Shown here: piece after piece, positions 26,323 to 33,410 of the stretch
How the letters are laid out: each line of letters opens with the position of its first letter
How positions within the stretch are numbered: the first letter of the stretch is position 1
Assembly: GCA_020845515.1 (NCBI GenBank)
Contig: JADLFQ010000072.1
Location: forward strand, 1-64,000
Length of the DNA stretch: 64,000 bases
Reading direction: 5' to 3'
Source of the DNA: Anaerolineaceae bacterium
GTDB taxonomy: Bacteria; Chloroflexota; Anaerolineae; Anaerolineales; Anaerolineaceae
The notes under the pieces: generated by a model
The model's database searches: none
The model's input: only the letters and a program-made list of their open reading frames with translations
Told to the model about the DNA's origin: nothing
Translations under genes and position numbers: made by a program

Positions 26323-27360
26323 ATGAAAATACCTCCCATTCCCCCCATTCTTATTGAAGCTTCTGAGGCGGCCCGCCGCAGGCAGGCAGAACTTACCAAG
26401 CCCCATGGCAGCCTGGGACGGCTGGAAGACCTTTCTGCCCAATTGGCTGGAATGACCGGTCAGACGCGCCCCAGGCTGGCGAGCAAGGCTGTCATTGTCA
26501 TGGCCGCAGATCACGGCGCCGCGCTGGAAGGTGTCAGCGCTTACCCGGCTGAGGTGACCCACCAGATGGTGCTTAATTTCCTGCACGGCGGCGCGGCGAT
26601 CAATGTGCTGGCACGCCAGGCTGGCGCGCGTGTGGTCGTCGTGGATATCGGGGTTGCCTCGGAGTTTGAAGAGGCGGAGGGTCTGGTGCGCCGTAAAATT
26701 GCCGCAGGTACGCGCAGTATTGCATCCGGCCCGGCCATGAGCCGCGCTGAGGCTGAGCAGGCGCTGCAAGTTGGAATTGATGTGGCAGGTGAGGAGATCC
26801 GGCGCGGCCTGAATTTGGTGGCGACGGGCGACATGGGGATCGGCAATACGACGCCTTCGGCGGCAATCGTCTCCGCGATCACAGGGCTGCCGCCCCGGCA
26901 GGTTACCGGGCGCGGCACGGGGTTGGACAACGCCGGACTGGCGCGCAAGACTGCCATGATTGAACAAGCCTTGTTGGCCAACCAGCCTGACCCGGATGAC
27001 GCGCTGGACGTGCTTTGCAAGGTGGGCGGGCTGGAAATTGCAGGGCTGGCGGGGGTGATGCTTGGGGCGGCAGCCGCGCGCGTGCCGGTGGTGCTTGATG
27101 GGTTCATCTCCGGGGCGGCTGCGCTGATTGCCGCCGGGCTTGCCCCGCAAGTGAGGGATTATTTGCTTGCCTCGCATCTCTCGGTGGAAATCGGGCATAC
27201 AGCCATTTTGCAACATCTGAGGCTGCCGCCCTTGCTGGACTTGCAATTGCGGCTGGGTGAAGGCACGGGCGCAGTACTGGCTTTTCACCTTATTGAGGCC
27301 GCCTGCCGGATATTGGATGAGATGGCAACTTTTTCAGAAGCGGGTGTGAGCAAAGGGTAA
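26323..27360 (+). CDS. cobT: Nicotinate-nucleotide:dimethylbenzimidazole phosphoribosyltransferase
   Basis: 345 residues. Family signatures are KPHGSLGRLEDL near the N-terminus, VMAADHGAALEGVSAYP, GDMGIGNTTPSAAI, and the C-terminal RLGEGTGAVLAF with the catalytic Glu. The enzyme activates the lower-ligand base to alpha-ribazole 5'-phosphate. First gene of cobT-cobS-cbiR-cobU; it has no convincing ribosome binding site but a -10 box seven bases before the ATG. No synthesis genes for the base itself are nearby, so the base is probably salvaged. Confidence 0.96.
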   Translation: MKIPPIPPILIEASEAARRRQAELTKPHGSLGRLEDLSAQLAGMTGQTRPRLASKAVIVMAADHGAALEGVSAYPAEVTHQMVLNFLHGGAAINVLARQAGARVVVVDIGVASEFEEAEGLVRRKIAAGTRSIASGPAMSRAEAEQALQVGIDVAGEEIRRGLNLVATGDMGIGNTTPSAAIVSAITGLPPRQVTGRGTGLDNAGLARKTAMIEQALLANQPDPDDALDVLCKVGGLEIAGLAGVMLGAAAARVPVVLDGFISGAAALIAAGLAPQVRDYLLASHLSVEIGHTAILQHLRLPPLLDLQLRLGEGTGAVLAFHLIEAACRILDEMATFSEAGVSKG

Positions 27361-27363
27361 CCG

Positions 27364-28095
27364 GTGCAGCGACTTTTATACGCGCTCAGCCTGTTGACGG
27401 CCCTGCCGGTGCGGTTGCAGCAGCCGCCCGCGCCGGGCGACAGCGGGCGTGCCGCAGGCTGGTACCCGGCGGCAGGGCTGCTGCTTGGGGGCGCGGCAGC
27501 CGCAGGCGGGTGGTTGTTTGGGCAGATTTTTCCACCACTCATTACCGCTGTTCTGACCGTTATGCTGTGGGCTGCGCTGAGCGGGGGTTTGCACCTCGAC
27601 GGGCTGGCTGACTGCTGTGATGGGCTGCTCAACACTTCCACCCCGCAGCGGCGGCTGGAGATTATGCGCGACTCGCGCTTGGGCAGTTTTGGCGCGGTTG
27701 GGCTGGTATTGGTATTGTTCTTGAAAATAGCTGCGCTGGTTTCCCTGCCTGCCGGTATGGAGGGGGTGCTTGCCATTTTGCTCGCGGCATCAGCCGGACG
27801 CTGGCTGGTGCTCCCTGCCGGGGCACAGCCTCCGGCGCGCCCCGATGGAATGGGCGCGGATTTTTCCCTGGGCTTGCAACCGCAGGCGTTTGTTTGGGGG
27901 GCTGTCCTGCCGCTGATACTGGCGGCTCTCAGCGGGATCCGGGGGCTGGCGGCGTTACCAGCCGCGCTGCTGGCGGCGGCCGGAGTGATCTTGCTGGCAC
28001 GGCGGCGCATCGGCGGGGTGACCGGTGATGTCTTTGGCGCGGTAGTGGAGGTGGGTGAGCTGGCCACCCTGCTTGTATTCAGTATACGCCTATGA
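27364..28095 (+). CDS. cobS: Adenosylcobinamide-GDP ribazoletransferase
   Basis: 243 residues, strongly hydrophobic, several membrane segments. The metal-binding motif HLDGLADCCDGLLN and the following RRLEIMRDSRLGSFGAVGL are characteristic. It joins alpha-ribazole(-phosphate) to adenosylcobinamide-GDP at the membrane to complete the cobamide. The GTG start is three bases after the cobT stop. Its stop overlaps the cbiR start (ATGA). Confidence 0.94.
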   Translation: MQRLLYALSLLTALPVRLQQPPAPGDSGRAAGWYPAAGLLLGGAAAAGGWLFGQIFPPLITAVLTVMLWAALSGGLHLDGLADCCDGLLNTSTPQRRLEIMRDSRLGSFGAVGLVLVLFLKIAALVSLPAGMEGVLAILLAASAGRWLVLPAGAQPPARPDGMGADFSLGLQPQAFVWGAVLPLILAALSGIRGLAALPAALLAAAGVILLARRRIGGVTGDVFGAVVEVGELATLLVFSIRL

Positions 28096-28877
28096 AAAAC
28101 CCTCTTTATCGCCTCGGGACCACCTCGTATATTCTGCCGGATGATTTGATCCCGAATGTGCGCTTTCTGACTGGGAAGGTGCAGGATGTGGAGTTGATCT
28201 TGTTCGATATACAGGGCGGCCCCAGCAACCTGCCCGATGCTGCGACGGTGGAGGAGCTTGGACGGCTGGCGGAGGAGCACAACCTGACCTATACGGTACA
28301 CCTGCCGCTTGATCTGCGCCTGGACGAAAACGGTGGTTCAGACCACATTTCGCTCCGACAGGCACAGCGGGTGATCGAGTGCACACGCCCCTTGCACCCG
28401 TGGGCATACGTCGCCCACCTCGACCGAAGCGCCCTTCCTGCACTCTTTGACCTGCAGAACCAAGCGCAATGGGTGAAGCAGGCCGCGCGGGCATTGGAAT
28501 GCACCGCAGGTTGGATAGAAGACCCGGTTTCTCTGGCTGTAGAGAACCTCGAAGGCTATCCACCGGAGGTCAACCTGCCGGTATTGGAGCTTGTTCCTGC
28601 CAGTTTGTGCATTGATATCGGTCACCTGTGGCGGGATGGACATGCTGCGCCACCGTACCTCGACCTGTATTTGGAAAGAGCGCGGGTGGTTCATCTGCAT
28701 GGCGTTGGCGAACGCGACCATGCTTCGCTGGTGCACACCCCGCCGGATGTGCTCCGCCGGACGCTCGACTGTCTTGCTGCAAGGCGCTATACGGGTGTGT
28801 TAACACTGGAAGTATTTAATCAAGCCGACCTGGAGAGTTCATTGGCAGTACTGCAGGCTGTGCAAGGAGAATTATGA
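28092..28877 (+). CDS. cbiR: Cobamide remodelling phosphodiesterase, CbiR-like
   Basis: 261 residues with a sugar-phosphate isomerase/AP-endonuclease-type TIM barrel: YTVHLPLDLRLDE, YVAHLDRS, SLAVENLEGYP, CIDIGHLWRDG, VVHLHGVGERDH and LTLEVFN carry the His, Asp and Glu residues that bind metal in this fold. The opening RLGTTSYILPDDLIPNVRFL and VQDVELILFD match the cobamide remodelling enzyme CbiR described from Akkermansia, which opens the nucleotide loop of an imported cobamide to give adenosylcobinamide-phosphate. The four-base overlaps with cobS and cobU support this role, because its product is the substrate of CobU. The assignment rests on pattern memory plus context. Confidence 0.8.
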   Translation: MKNPLYRLGTTSYILPDDLIPNVRFLTGKVQDVELILFDIQGGPSNLPDAATVEELGRLAEEHNLTYTVHLPLDLRLDENGGSDHISLRQAQRVIECTRPLHPWAYVAHLDRSALPALFDLQNQAQWVKQAARALECTAGWIEDPVSLAVENLEGYPPEVNLPVLELVPASLCIDIGHLWRDGHAAPPYLDLYLERARVVHLHGVGERDHASLVHTPPDVLRRTLDCLAARRYTGVLTLEVFNQADLESSLAVLQAVQGEL

Positions 28878-29416
28878 GCATAACGACATTGGTCCTGGGA
28901 GGGGCGCGCAGCGGGAAGAGCGCCTACGCCGAACAACAAGCTCTGGAGAGCGGCAAAACGGTCTTGTACGTTGCAACTGCTACGGCGGAGGATGAGGAAA
29001 TGGCCGCACGTATTGCTTCCCACCGCGCGGCACGGCCGGCGGACTGGCGTACACTGGAAGCACCCTTGCACACCGGTCAATCTATCCGGCAACACTACCA
29101 GGGTGAAGCTGTCATTGTGCTTGATTGCATTACCCTGCTAGCCAGCAATGTGTTGATGGGACTGGCAGAGCCATTTGACGCCGGGGTTTATCAAGAGGTA
29201 CTCGATGCTGAGGTTGAGGGGCTGGCGCAAGCCATGGGTGCGCTGAAAGCCGGAGCGTGGTGGATCGTCTCGAATGAAGCCGGGTTGGGAGTGGTACCGG
29301 AATACACCCTGGGACGCTTGTACCGCGATGGGCTGGGGCGCATGAACCAACGCCTGGCGCAGATTTGCGAACATGTCATTTTTATGGCAGCGGGCTTGCC
29401 GCTTCAGCTTAAGTGA
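28874..29416 (+). CDS. cobU: Adenosylcobinamide kinase / guanylyltransferase
   Basis: 180 residues. The P-loop GGARSGKSAYAEQQA is at residues 9-23; the guanylylation region with EDEEMAARIASHRA (His) and the motifs VLDCITLLASN and VSNEAGLGVVPE follow. It phosphorylates adenosylcobinamide and then transfers GMP. It overlaps cbiR by four bases. The alpha-ribazole phosphatase CobC is not in the window. Confidence 0.95.
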   Translation: MSITTLVLGGARSGKSAYAEQQALESGKTVLYVATATAEDEEMAARIASHRAARPADWRTLEAPLHTGQSIRQHYQGEAVIVLDCITLLASNVLMGLAEPFDAGVYQEVLDAEVEGLAQAMGALKAGAWWIVSNEAGLGVVPEYTLGRLYRDGLGRMNQRLAQICEHVIFMAAGLPLQLK

Positions 29417-29449
29417 GGGGAATCGGAAGTGATCTGGTGGTGTTTTTGC

Positions 29450-30262
29450 TTATTCCGGCGGGGGTTTCCGTCTGAGGAAGGCGAAATAGACGCCCAGACC
29501 CGCGCCGCCCAACACCAGCAGACCACCAAGGATGCCCAGCAAAGGTGAGCGGCCGCCCTCGCCCGGTGAGGCGGACTGCGCCTGTGAACCAAGCTGCGCG
29601 CCGAAATCAATCGTGCTGAAATCTCCGGCGTGCAGCTTGAGGTTATAGTTTAAAACGGTGGTTGGGTTGTATCCCTCTGGCAGCGCCACACTGATATTGT
29701 ATTCGTCCTCTGGCAGTTCTTCAAAGCATACCGGGATCGGGACGCCATCCTCGTCAAGCTGGCGGGTGGTTTTTCCGGTGAGAGAGACTTGCCCGGCGCG
29801 GTCTGATACGTTGACGACGCCATCGGGGATGGGCGCTTCGCTTTCCTCTGCCATTGCGTTGCCGTTGACATCGTCAAACAGGTAGACGCAGATCTGGCCG
29901 TTGCCGCTGAAGGGCGTCGGGCTGGGCAGGCCGGCCGTCGGTGTGGGGGATGGTCCCGGCGTAATGACAGGCTCTTGTAAGATGCCCAGGAGCAATTGCT
30001 TCCCTTCGGGCAGGAAACACTCTTCATCCAAGTTGTTTATGCGGCGCAGCTCGTTGACATCCATACCGGTGAGCAATGCGATACTCAGGCAGCTATCGCC
30101 GCCCTTGACGATATAGATGATGCGACCGTCCGGGCCCGCGGTTGGGGTCTGGTAGTAAACTTGTGCGGGGGGGCTGGCGGCAGCCGGAACAGCCATTGCC
30201 AGAACCAACCCGGAGACAAGTACAAGCCCAAAGAGGAGTGGGGAGAGCCTTTTGATTCGCAT
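29450..30262 (-). CDS. LysM-domain envelope protein with C-terminal anchor
   Basis: 270 residues. A signal peptide (to about residue 30) is followed by one LysM module (about 49-92: YIVKGGDSCLSIALLTG, NELRRINNLDEECFLPEG), a Pro/Thr linker, an SdrD-B-like beta domain with the calcium-type loop FDDVNGNAMAEESE (about 128-215), and a C-terminal membrane helix ended by RRKPPP. LysM modules bind peptidoglycan or related glycans, so it is likely a cell-envelope protein. A TATAAT ten bases upstream of the ATG suggests a nearly leaderless mRNA. It converges on cobU. Confidence 0.78.
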   Translation of the reverse strand: MRIKRLSPLLFGLVLVSGLVLAMAVPAAASPPAQVYYQTPTAGPDGRIIYIVKGGDSCLSIALLTGMDVNELRRINNLDEECFLPEGKQLLLGILQEPVITPGPSPTPTAGLPSPTPFSGNGQICVYLFDDVNGNAMAEESEAPIPDGVVNVSDRAGQVSLTGKTTRQLDEDGVPIPVCFEELPEDEYNISVALPEGYNPTTVLNYNLKLHAGDFSTIDFGAQLGSQAQSASPGEGGRSPLLGILGGLLVLGGAGLGVYFAFLRRKPPPE

Positions 30263-30272
30263 AGCAAAGGAA

Positions 30273-30278
30273 ATTATA
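30273..30278 (-). promoter_or_regulatory. -10 box of the LysM gene, near-leaderless
   Basis: On the minus strand a perfect TATAAT ends ten bases before the ATG at 30262, leaving a leader of about three or four bases. The -35 is poor and would fall within the DUF2087 remnant. Confidence 0.4.
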
Positions 30279-30281
30279 ACA

Positions 30282-30398
30282 TCAATGTTGCCCGCTTTCT
30301 TCTTCCAATCTCCAATGGCAACCTCTGCTGTCCTGACGCGCCATTAACCCATAATCCACCAGGCTGCGCCGCAGCAAGGCAGCATCGTGAAGGCTGCC
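30282..30398 (-). pseudogene. Remnant of a DUF2087 protein C-terminus
   Basis: Minus-strand translation gives HDAALLRRSLVDYG, then LMARQDSRGCHWRLEEE before a TGA at 30282-30284. This matches the end of the DUF2087 domain, where the consensus has 'hDpatLRReLVdyGlleR..G..Ywr'. The frame is closed by a stop about 40 codons upstream and no start is present, so only the end of the gene survives. It lies upstream of, and in the same direction as, the LysM gene. Confidence 0.5.
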
Positions 30399-30489
30399 AA
30401 TACCTTGCGATCAAAGATTGCAAGGAGAGGTTTTTCTTGAATTCTTGCGTATAATGAGGGGGAGATGTTCTCTTTAAGGCAGGTGGCTG

Positions 30490-30906
30490 ATGAGCAAAGA
30501 TGATAAAAAGCGGAAACTGACCGGTCCCTGGCGCAATATTCATACGGCTGTCTGGCTGATTGGTCTGGCAATTCTGGCTTGGAAAAGTTGGTGGTGGCCG
30601 GGCATTCTGGTGTTGGTCGCGGTCAGCATGATCGTGGAAGCTGTTTTGGCAAAAATGGTCCCGGATGCTTTTGAAGCGGATGAGCCGGAACCCGCTGCTG
30701 CACCGGTTGCAGATGTTCCGCAGCCACCACCACCGGCGGCGGCTGCGCCCGGAGTGCATCCGGAAGGACTGCCGGCGTTTTGCCCCAAATGCGGTGCGCC
30801 CATCCGCGGGCAGGAGGTCAAATGGACCGGTTTGCAGCCGGCGGAATGCCCGTTCTGCAGCACGCCGCTCCCCCTGCTCAAGAACAAGCCCGGCGCGGGG
30901 GATTGA
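30490..30906 (+). CDS. Membrane protein with C-terminal zinc ribbon
   Basis: 138 residues. Two adjacent hydrophobic segments (about 19-55) are followed by an acidic/Pro-Ala linker and a zinc ribbon with CPKCGAPIRG and CPFCSTPLP (four Cys), about residues 97-128. Such proteins are common in this group and have no assigned function; the zinc ribbon is probably cytosolic. A TATAAT at 30450-30455 lies 35 bases before the start. Confidence 0.65.
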   Translation: MSKDDKKRKLTGPWRNIHTAVWLIGLAILAWKSWWWPGILVLVAVSMIVEAVLAKMVPDAFEADEPEPAAAPVADVPQPPPPAAAAPGVHPEGLPAFCPKCGAPIRGQEVKWTGLQPAECPFCSTPLPLLKNKPGAGD

Positions 30907-31023
30907 CGAGGAAGCTCTCTTTTCGCGATACCGGTTCTGCTGTGGTTGGATGCGGCCGCGAAGAGCAGCCGGACCGGCTGGCGGGTGATTTTATGGGAAT
31001 AAACTGTTTTTTGTGAGAAGCTC

Positions 31024-31740
31024 TTGCCTGAATTATATTATTCGATCTCCGATGAAGTCTTCAAGAAATACCCGGGATATGTGCGCGGTGTGGCGTTGGT
31101 GTATGGCGTGCGGAACGGTGATTCTCCGCCGGAACTGATCTCGCTGCTGCGCGAGGCTGAAGCTTCTGTGCGGGAACGCCTGACGTTGGAGACCCTGCTC
31201 GAAAACCCGCGCATCGCTTCATGGCGTGAAGCTTACCGGGCGTTTGGCGCAAAACCGAGCGAGTTCCGTCCCTCAATGGAGGCAATGGCGCGGCGTGTTT
31301 TGCGCGGTCAAGAGCTACCCTCGATCAGCGCGCTGGTGGATATTGGTAACATCTTCTCGCTGCGTTGGATGACACCTTCCGGTGGGCACGCGATGGATAC
31401 CCTCATGCAGGACATCGAGCTTCGCCTGGCTACGGGAGAGGAAATCTTTCTACCTTTTGATGCGGGAGAAGCGGAGCATCCGAACCCTGGAGAGGTTGTT
31501 TTTGTAGAAGGGGATGCTGTCCTTACCCGGCGCTGGACTTGGCGGCAGTCGAGCCACACGCTCATGCTGCCCTTCACCACGGCGGTCGAGTACAATGTGG
31601 ATGGCCTTCCGCCTGTCCAGCGGAAGGAAGTGGAGCGCATTTGCGAGGAACTTGCCCGGCTGATCCAAAAATTTTGTGGCGGGCGGGCGCGGCTAGATAT
31701 GCTCAGCGCAGAGAGGCCGCGCATTCGCATCAGTGAGTGA
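31024..31740 (+). CDS. B3/B4 tRNA-binding domain protein
   Basis: 238 residues from a TTG start. The protein is one B3/B4 domain as in the beta subunit of phenylalanyl-tRNA synthetase: REAYRAFGAKPSEFRPSMEAM, LPSISALVDIGNIFSLR and the late FTTAVEYNVDG. Free-standing B3/B4 proteins are thought to edit mischarged tRNA or act in amino-acid metabolism; the exact role is unknown. A threonine aldolase remnant follows 40 bases downstream. Confidence 0.78.
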   Translation: MPELYYSISDEVFKKYPGYVRGVALVYGVRNGDSPPELISLLREAEASVRERLTLETLLENPRIASWREAYRAFGAKPSEFRPSMEAMARRVLRGQELPSISALVDIGNIFSLRWMTPSGGHAMDTLMQDIELRLATGEEIFLPFDAGEAEHPNPGEVVFVEGDAVLTRRWTWRQSSHTLMLPFTTAVEYNVDGLPPVQRKEVERICEELARLIQKFCGGRARLDMLSAERPRIRISE

Positions 31741-31779
31741 TGAGCGTTTGAAAACCCATTCCACCCCCGGAAAGGCTTT

Positions 31780-31932
31780 ATGATGAAAACATTACGCGGG
31801 TTTGGCAGCGATAACAACGCTGGCGGGCATCCGAATATTCTGGCTGCGCTCGAGCGGGCGAACCCCGGGCACGTCCCTGGATACGGCGGGGATGAGTACA
31901 CACAGCAGACGGAGGCGCTCTTTCGCTGGTGA
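31780..31932 (+). pseudogene. N-terminal fragment of an L-threonine aldolase
   Basis: Fifty codons from ATG 31780 encode FGSDNNAGGHPNILAALERA, then NPGHVPGYGGDEYTQQTEALFR, followed by W and a stop. This is the N-terminus of PLP-dependent L-threonine aldolases (pattern F.SDN..G.hP..laal..AN.GH...YG.D..T), which are normally about 340 residues. Everything after the first 48 residues is missing and the sequence passes straight to the next, opposite-strand gene. It is a decayed gene caused by a deletion. Confidence 0.65.
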
Positions 31933-31970
31933 AAAAATTGAAGTGGAGACGCCCGCCGGATGTCTTGCTT

Positions 31971-32408
31971 TTAAAAAACGTTCCAGAAATGTAAGAGGAT
32001 AATGGCTGTAATTAACGTCAACGCTGCCAGGGCAATTAGCGCCACCCGCCGCCAGGATTTGGTGCGTTTGGGTGGTAGTGGTGGTGCAACAGGCGGGGGG
32101 GCTTCCTCCGGGAGGGGAACATTGTCGGGGTCGGGAGGCTCAGGGAAGTGAACGGGCCGCGCGGCCGCCACCGTCTGAATTTGAAGTGTTTCCAGCGCCT
32201 TGCGTGCTCTTGCGCTTTGCGGGTTGCTCTTGACACAAGCCCGCAGTGCGGAGAGCTTGTCGCCGGCTTCCGGCAGGGCTTTCACCAACAAGAACCAAGC
32301 CGCCTCGTTTCGCGGGTCGCTTTGCAGAATACTGATTAATTCCTTTTGAGCAGCAACCCATTCGCCAGTTTGAATCAGTTTTCGGGCTTGTTTCAGGTCA
32401 TCGGGCAT
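31971..32408 (-). CDS. TPR-like protein with C-terminal membrane anchor
   Basis: 145 residues. The N-terminal half has two tetratricopeptide-like units (QARKLIQTGEWVAAQKELIS, NEAAWFLLVKAL and SARARKALETL), then a long Pro/Glu-rich linker and one C-terminal membrane helix (about 121-141). It is probably a tail-anchored scaffold facing the cytosol. Its 3' end abuts the threonine aldolase remnant on the other strand. GAGG precedes the start. Confidence 0.6.
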   Translation of the reverse strand: MPDDLKQARKLIQTGEWVAAQKELISILQSDPRNEAAWFLLVKALPEAGDKLSALRACVKSNPQSARARKALETLQIQTVAAARPVHFPEPPDPDNVPLPEEAPPPVAPPLPPKRTKSWRRVALIALAALTLITAIILLHFWNVF

Positions 32409-32617
32409 ATGCGCCTCTTTTTTCGCCCATGTTTATACTGTATTGTACGTCAAAGCCAGTACAGGGAGGGGGCTTCCTGGGCTGAATTCTAAAATCCCGA
32501 GGAATTGCCTGCTTTTTTGCTTTTTCAATTGAACTGAAGTATACTCTTCCTAATTAATCTATTTTTAAGCTGCAAGCCACGCGAATTGCAGCGATATTTC
32601 AAAGGAGGGTTTAAGGT

Positions 32618-32788
32618 ATGAAACTCAATGCACCAAAACAAGTAACCTGGTGGATAGCGCTGATTTTAGGCGCCCTCGGGTTGATTGCTTCGCTGGTTAC
32701 TGTGCCGGTCCTTTCCGGTCTGGCGTTATGGCTGCTGGTAATCGGCTGGGCGCTGCTGCTTGTGGCAACCGTAACCAAAGGGTTGTAA
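32618..32788 (+). CDS. Small two-helix membrane protein
   Basis: 56 residues from ATG 32618, with a strong AAAGGAGG at 32601-32608. Two hydrophobic helices (WWIALILGALGLIASLV and LWLLVIGWALLLVATV) are joined by a short loop, with basic residues at both ends, and a terminator follows. I do not recognise a named family, although short proteins of this pattern are common in Anaerolineae. A candidate -10 (TATACT) lies about 70 bases upstream. Confidence 0.6.
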   Translation: MKLNAPKQVTWWIALILGALGLIASLVTVPVLSGLALWLLVIGWALLLVATVTKGL

Positions 32789-32825
32789 GCGAAGTTTGTT
32801 TGAGGGGAGGCAGCTTTTCCCGAAT

Positions 32826-32850
32826 GCCCCGCCGCTGGCGGGGCTTTTTG
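32826..32850 (+). terminator. Rho-independent terminator after the small membrane protein
   Basis: GCCCCGCC (32826-32833), loop GCT, GGCGGGGC (32837-32844), then TTTTTG. It lies 38 bases after the small gene. Confidence 0.85.
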
Positions 32851-33095
32851 TTTGGGCAGAACCACCCGGCGGCAGCCTGCCGGTATTTGGCTGCGGAAAT
32901 AAAAAACGCCACGGGTCCGGCGCTGCACCCGCGGCAATGGAAGTTGCTTAGTGACTGGCAACAGACGCGATTCTATCACCCTTTCTGTGCATATGTCAAG
33001 AATTTTGGTGACAGAATTTTTATGACGAATATGGCATAATAATCAAATGAGGCGCTTGGGCTTTCGAGCGCGATCACTGTAATACAGGAGGAGCC
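32851..33095 (+). other. Non-coding stretch with imperfect direct repeats before the DUF1330 gene
   Basis: No gene is seen. Near its end (32994-33036) three imperfect direct repeats of about 14-15 bases follow each other: TGTCAAGAATTTTG, GTGACAGAATTTTT and ATGACGAATATGG. The last overlaps a possible -10 (CATAAT, about 33034-33039) for the downstream gene, so they may be regulator sites. Confidence 0.3.
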
Positions 33096-33401
33096 ATGCC
33101 GAAAGGATATTGGATCGTACGTGTGGATGTCGCCGATGAGGCACAGTATAAACAGTATCTCGCCGCCAACGGCGAAGCGTTTAAGAAATACGGCGCCCGC
33201 TATTTGGTGCGCGGCGGAAATTTTGAAAGTGTGGAAGGAACCAGCCGGGCGCGCAATGTTGTGCTTGAATTTCCTTCCTATGAAGAGGCGCTGGCGTGCT
33301 ACCGCTCACCGGAGTACCAACGCGCTCTGGCTTTTCGCAAGCCAGCATCCACCGGCGACCTGATCATTATCGAAGGGTACGAGGGCGCGCAGCCTGGTTA
33401 A
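33096..33401 (+). CDS. DUF1330 family protein
   Basis: 101 residues, single ferredoxin-like (dimeric alpha-beta barrel) domain of the DUF1330 family: YWIVRVDVADEAQYKQYLA, ARYLVRGGNFE, VVLEFPSYEEALACYRSPEY and the final GDLIIIEGY. Members are small cytosolic proteins of unknown function, structurally like antibiotic-biosynthesis monooxygenases. AGGAGG precedes the ATG by five bases. It converges on the next gene with nine bases between. Confidence 0.88.
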   Translation: MPKGYWIVRVDVADEAQYKQYLAANGEAFKKYGARYLVRGGNFESVEGTSRARNVVLEFPSYEEALACYRSPEYQRALAFRKPASTGDLIIIEGYEGAQPG

Positions 33402-33410
33402 GCTTTTCTC

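Noticed and set aside
26197..27288. 363-codon minus-strand frame opposite cobT
   Set aside because: It is antisense to a complete CobT with all motifs, rich in His, Gln, Arg and Pro as typical of an antisense shadow.
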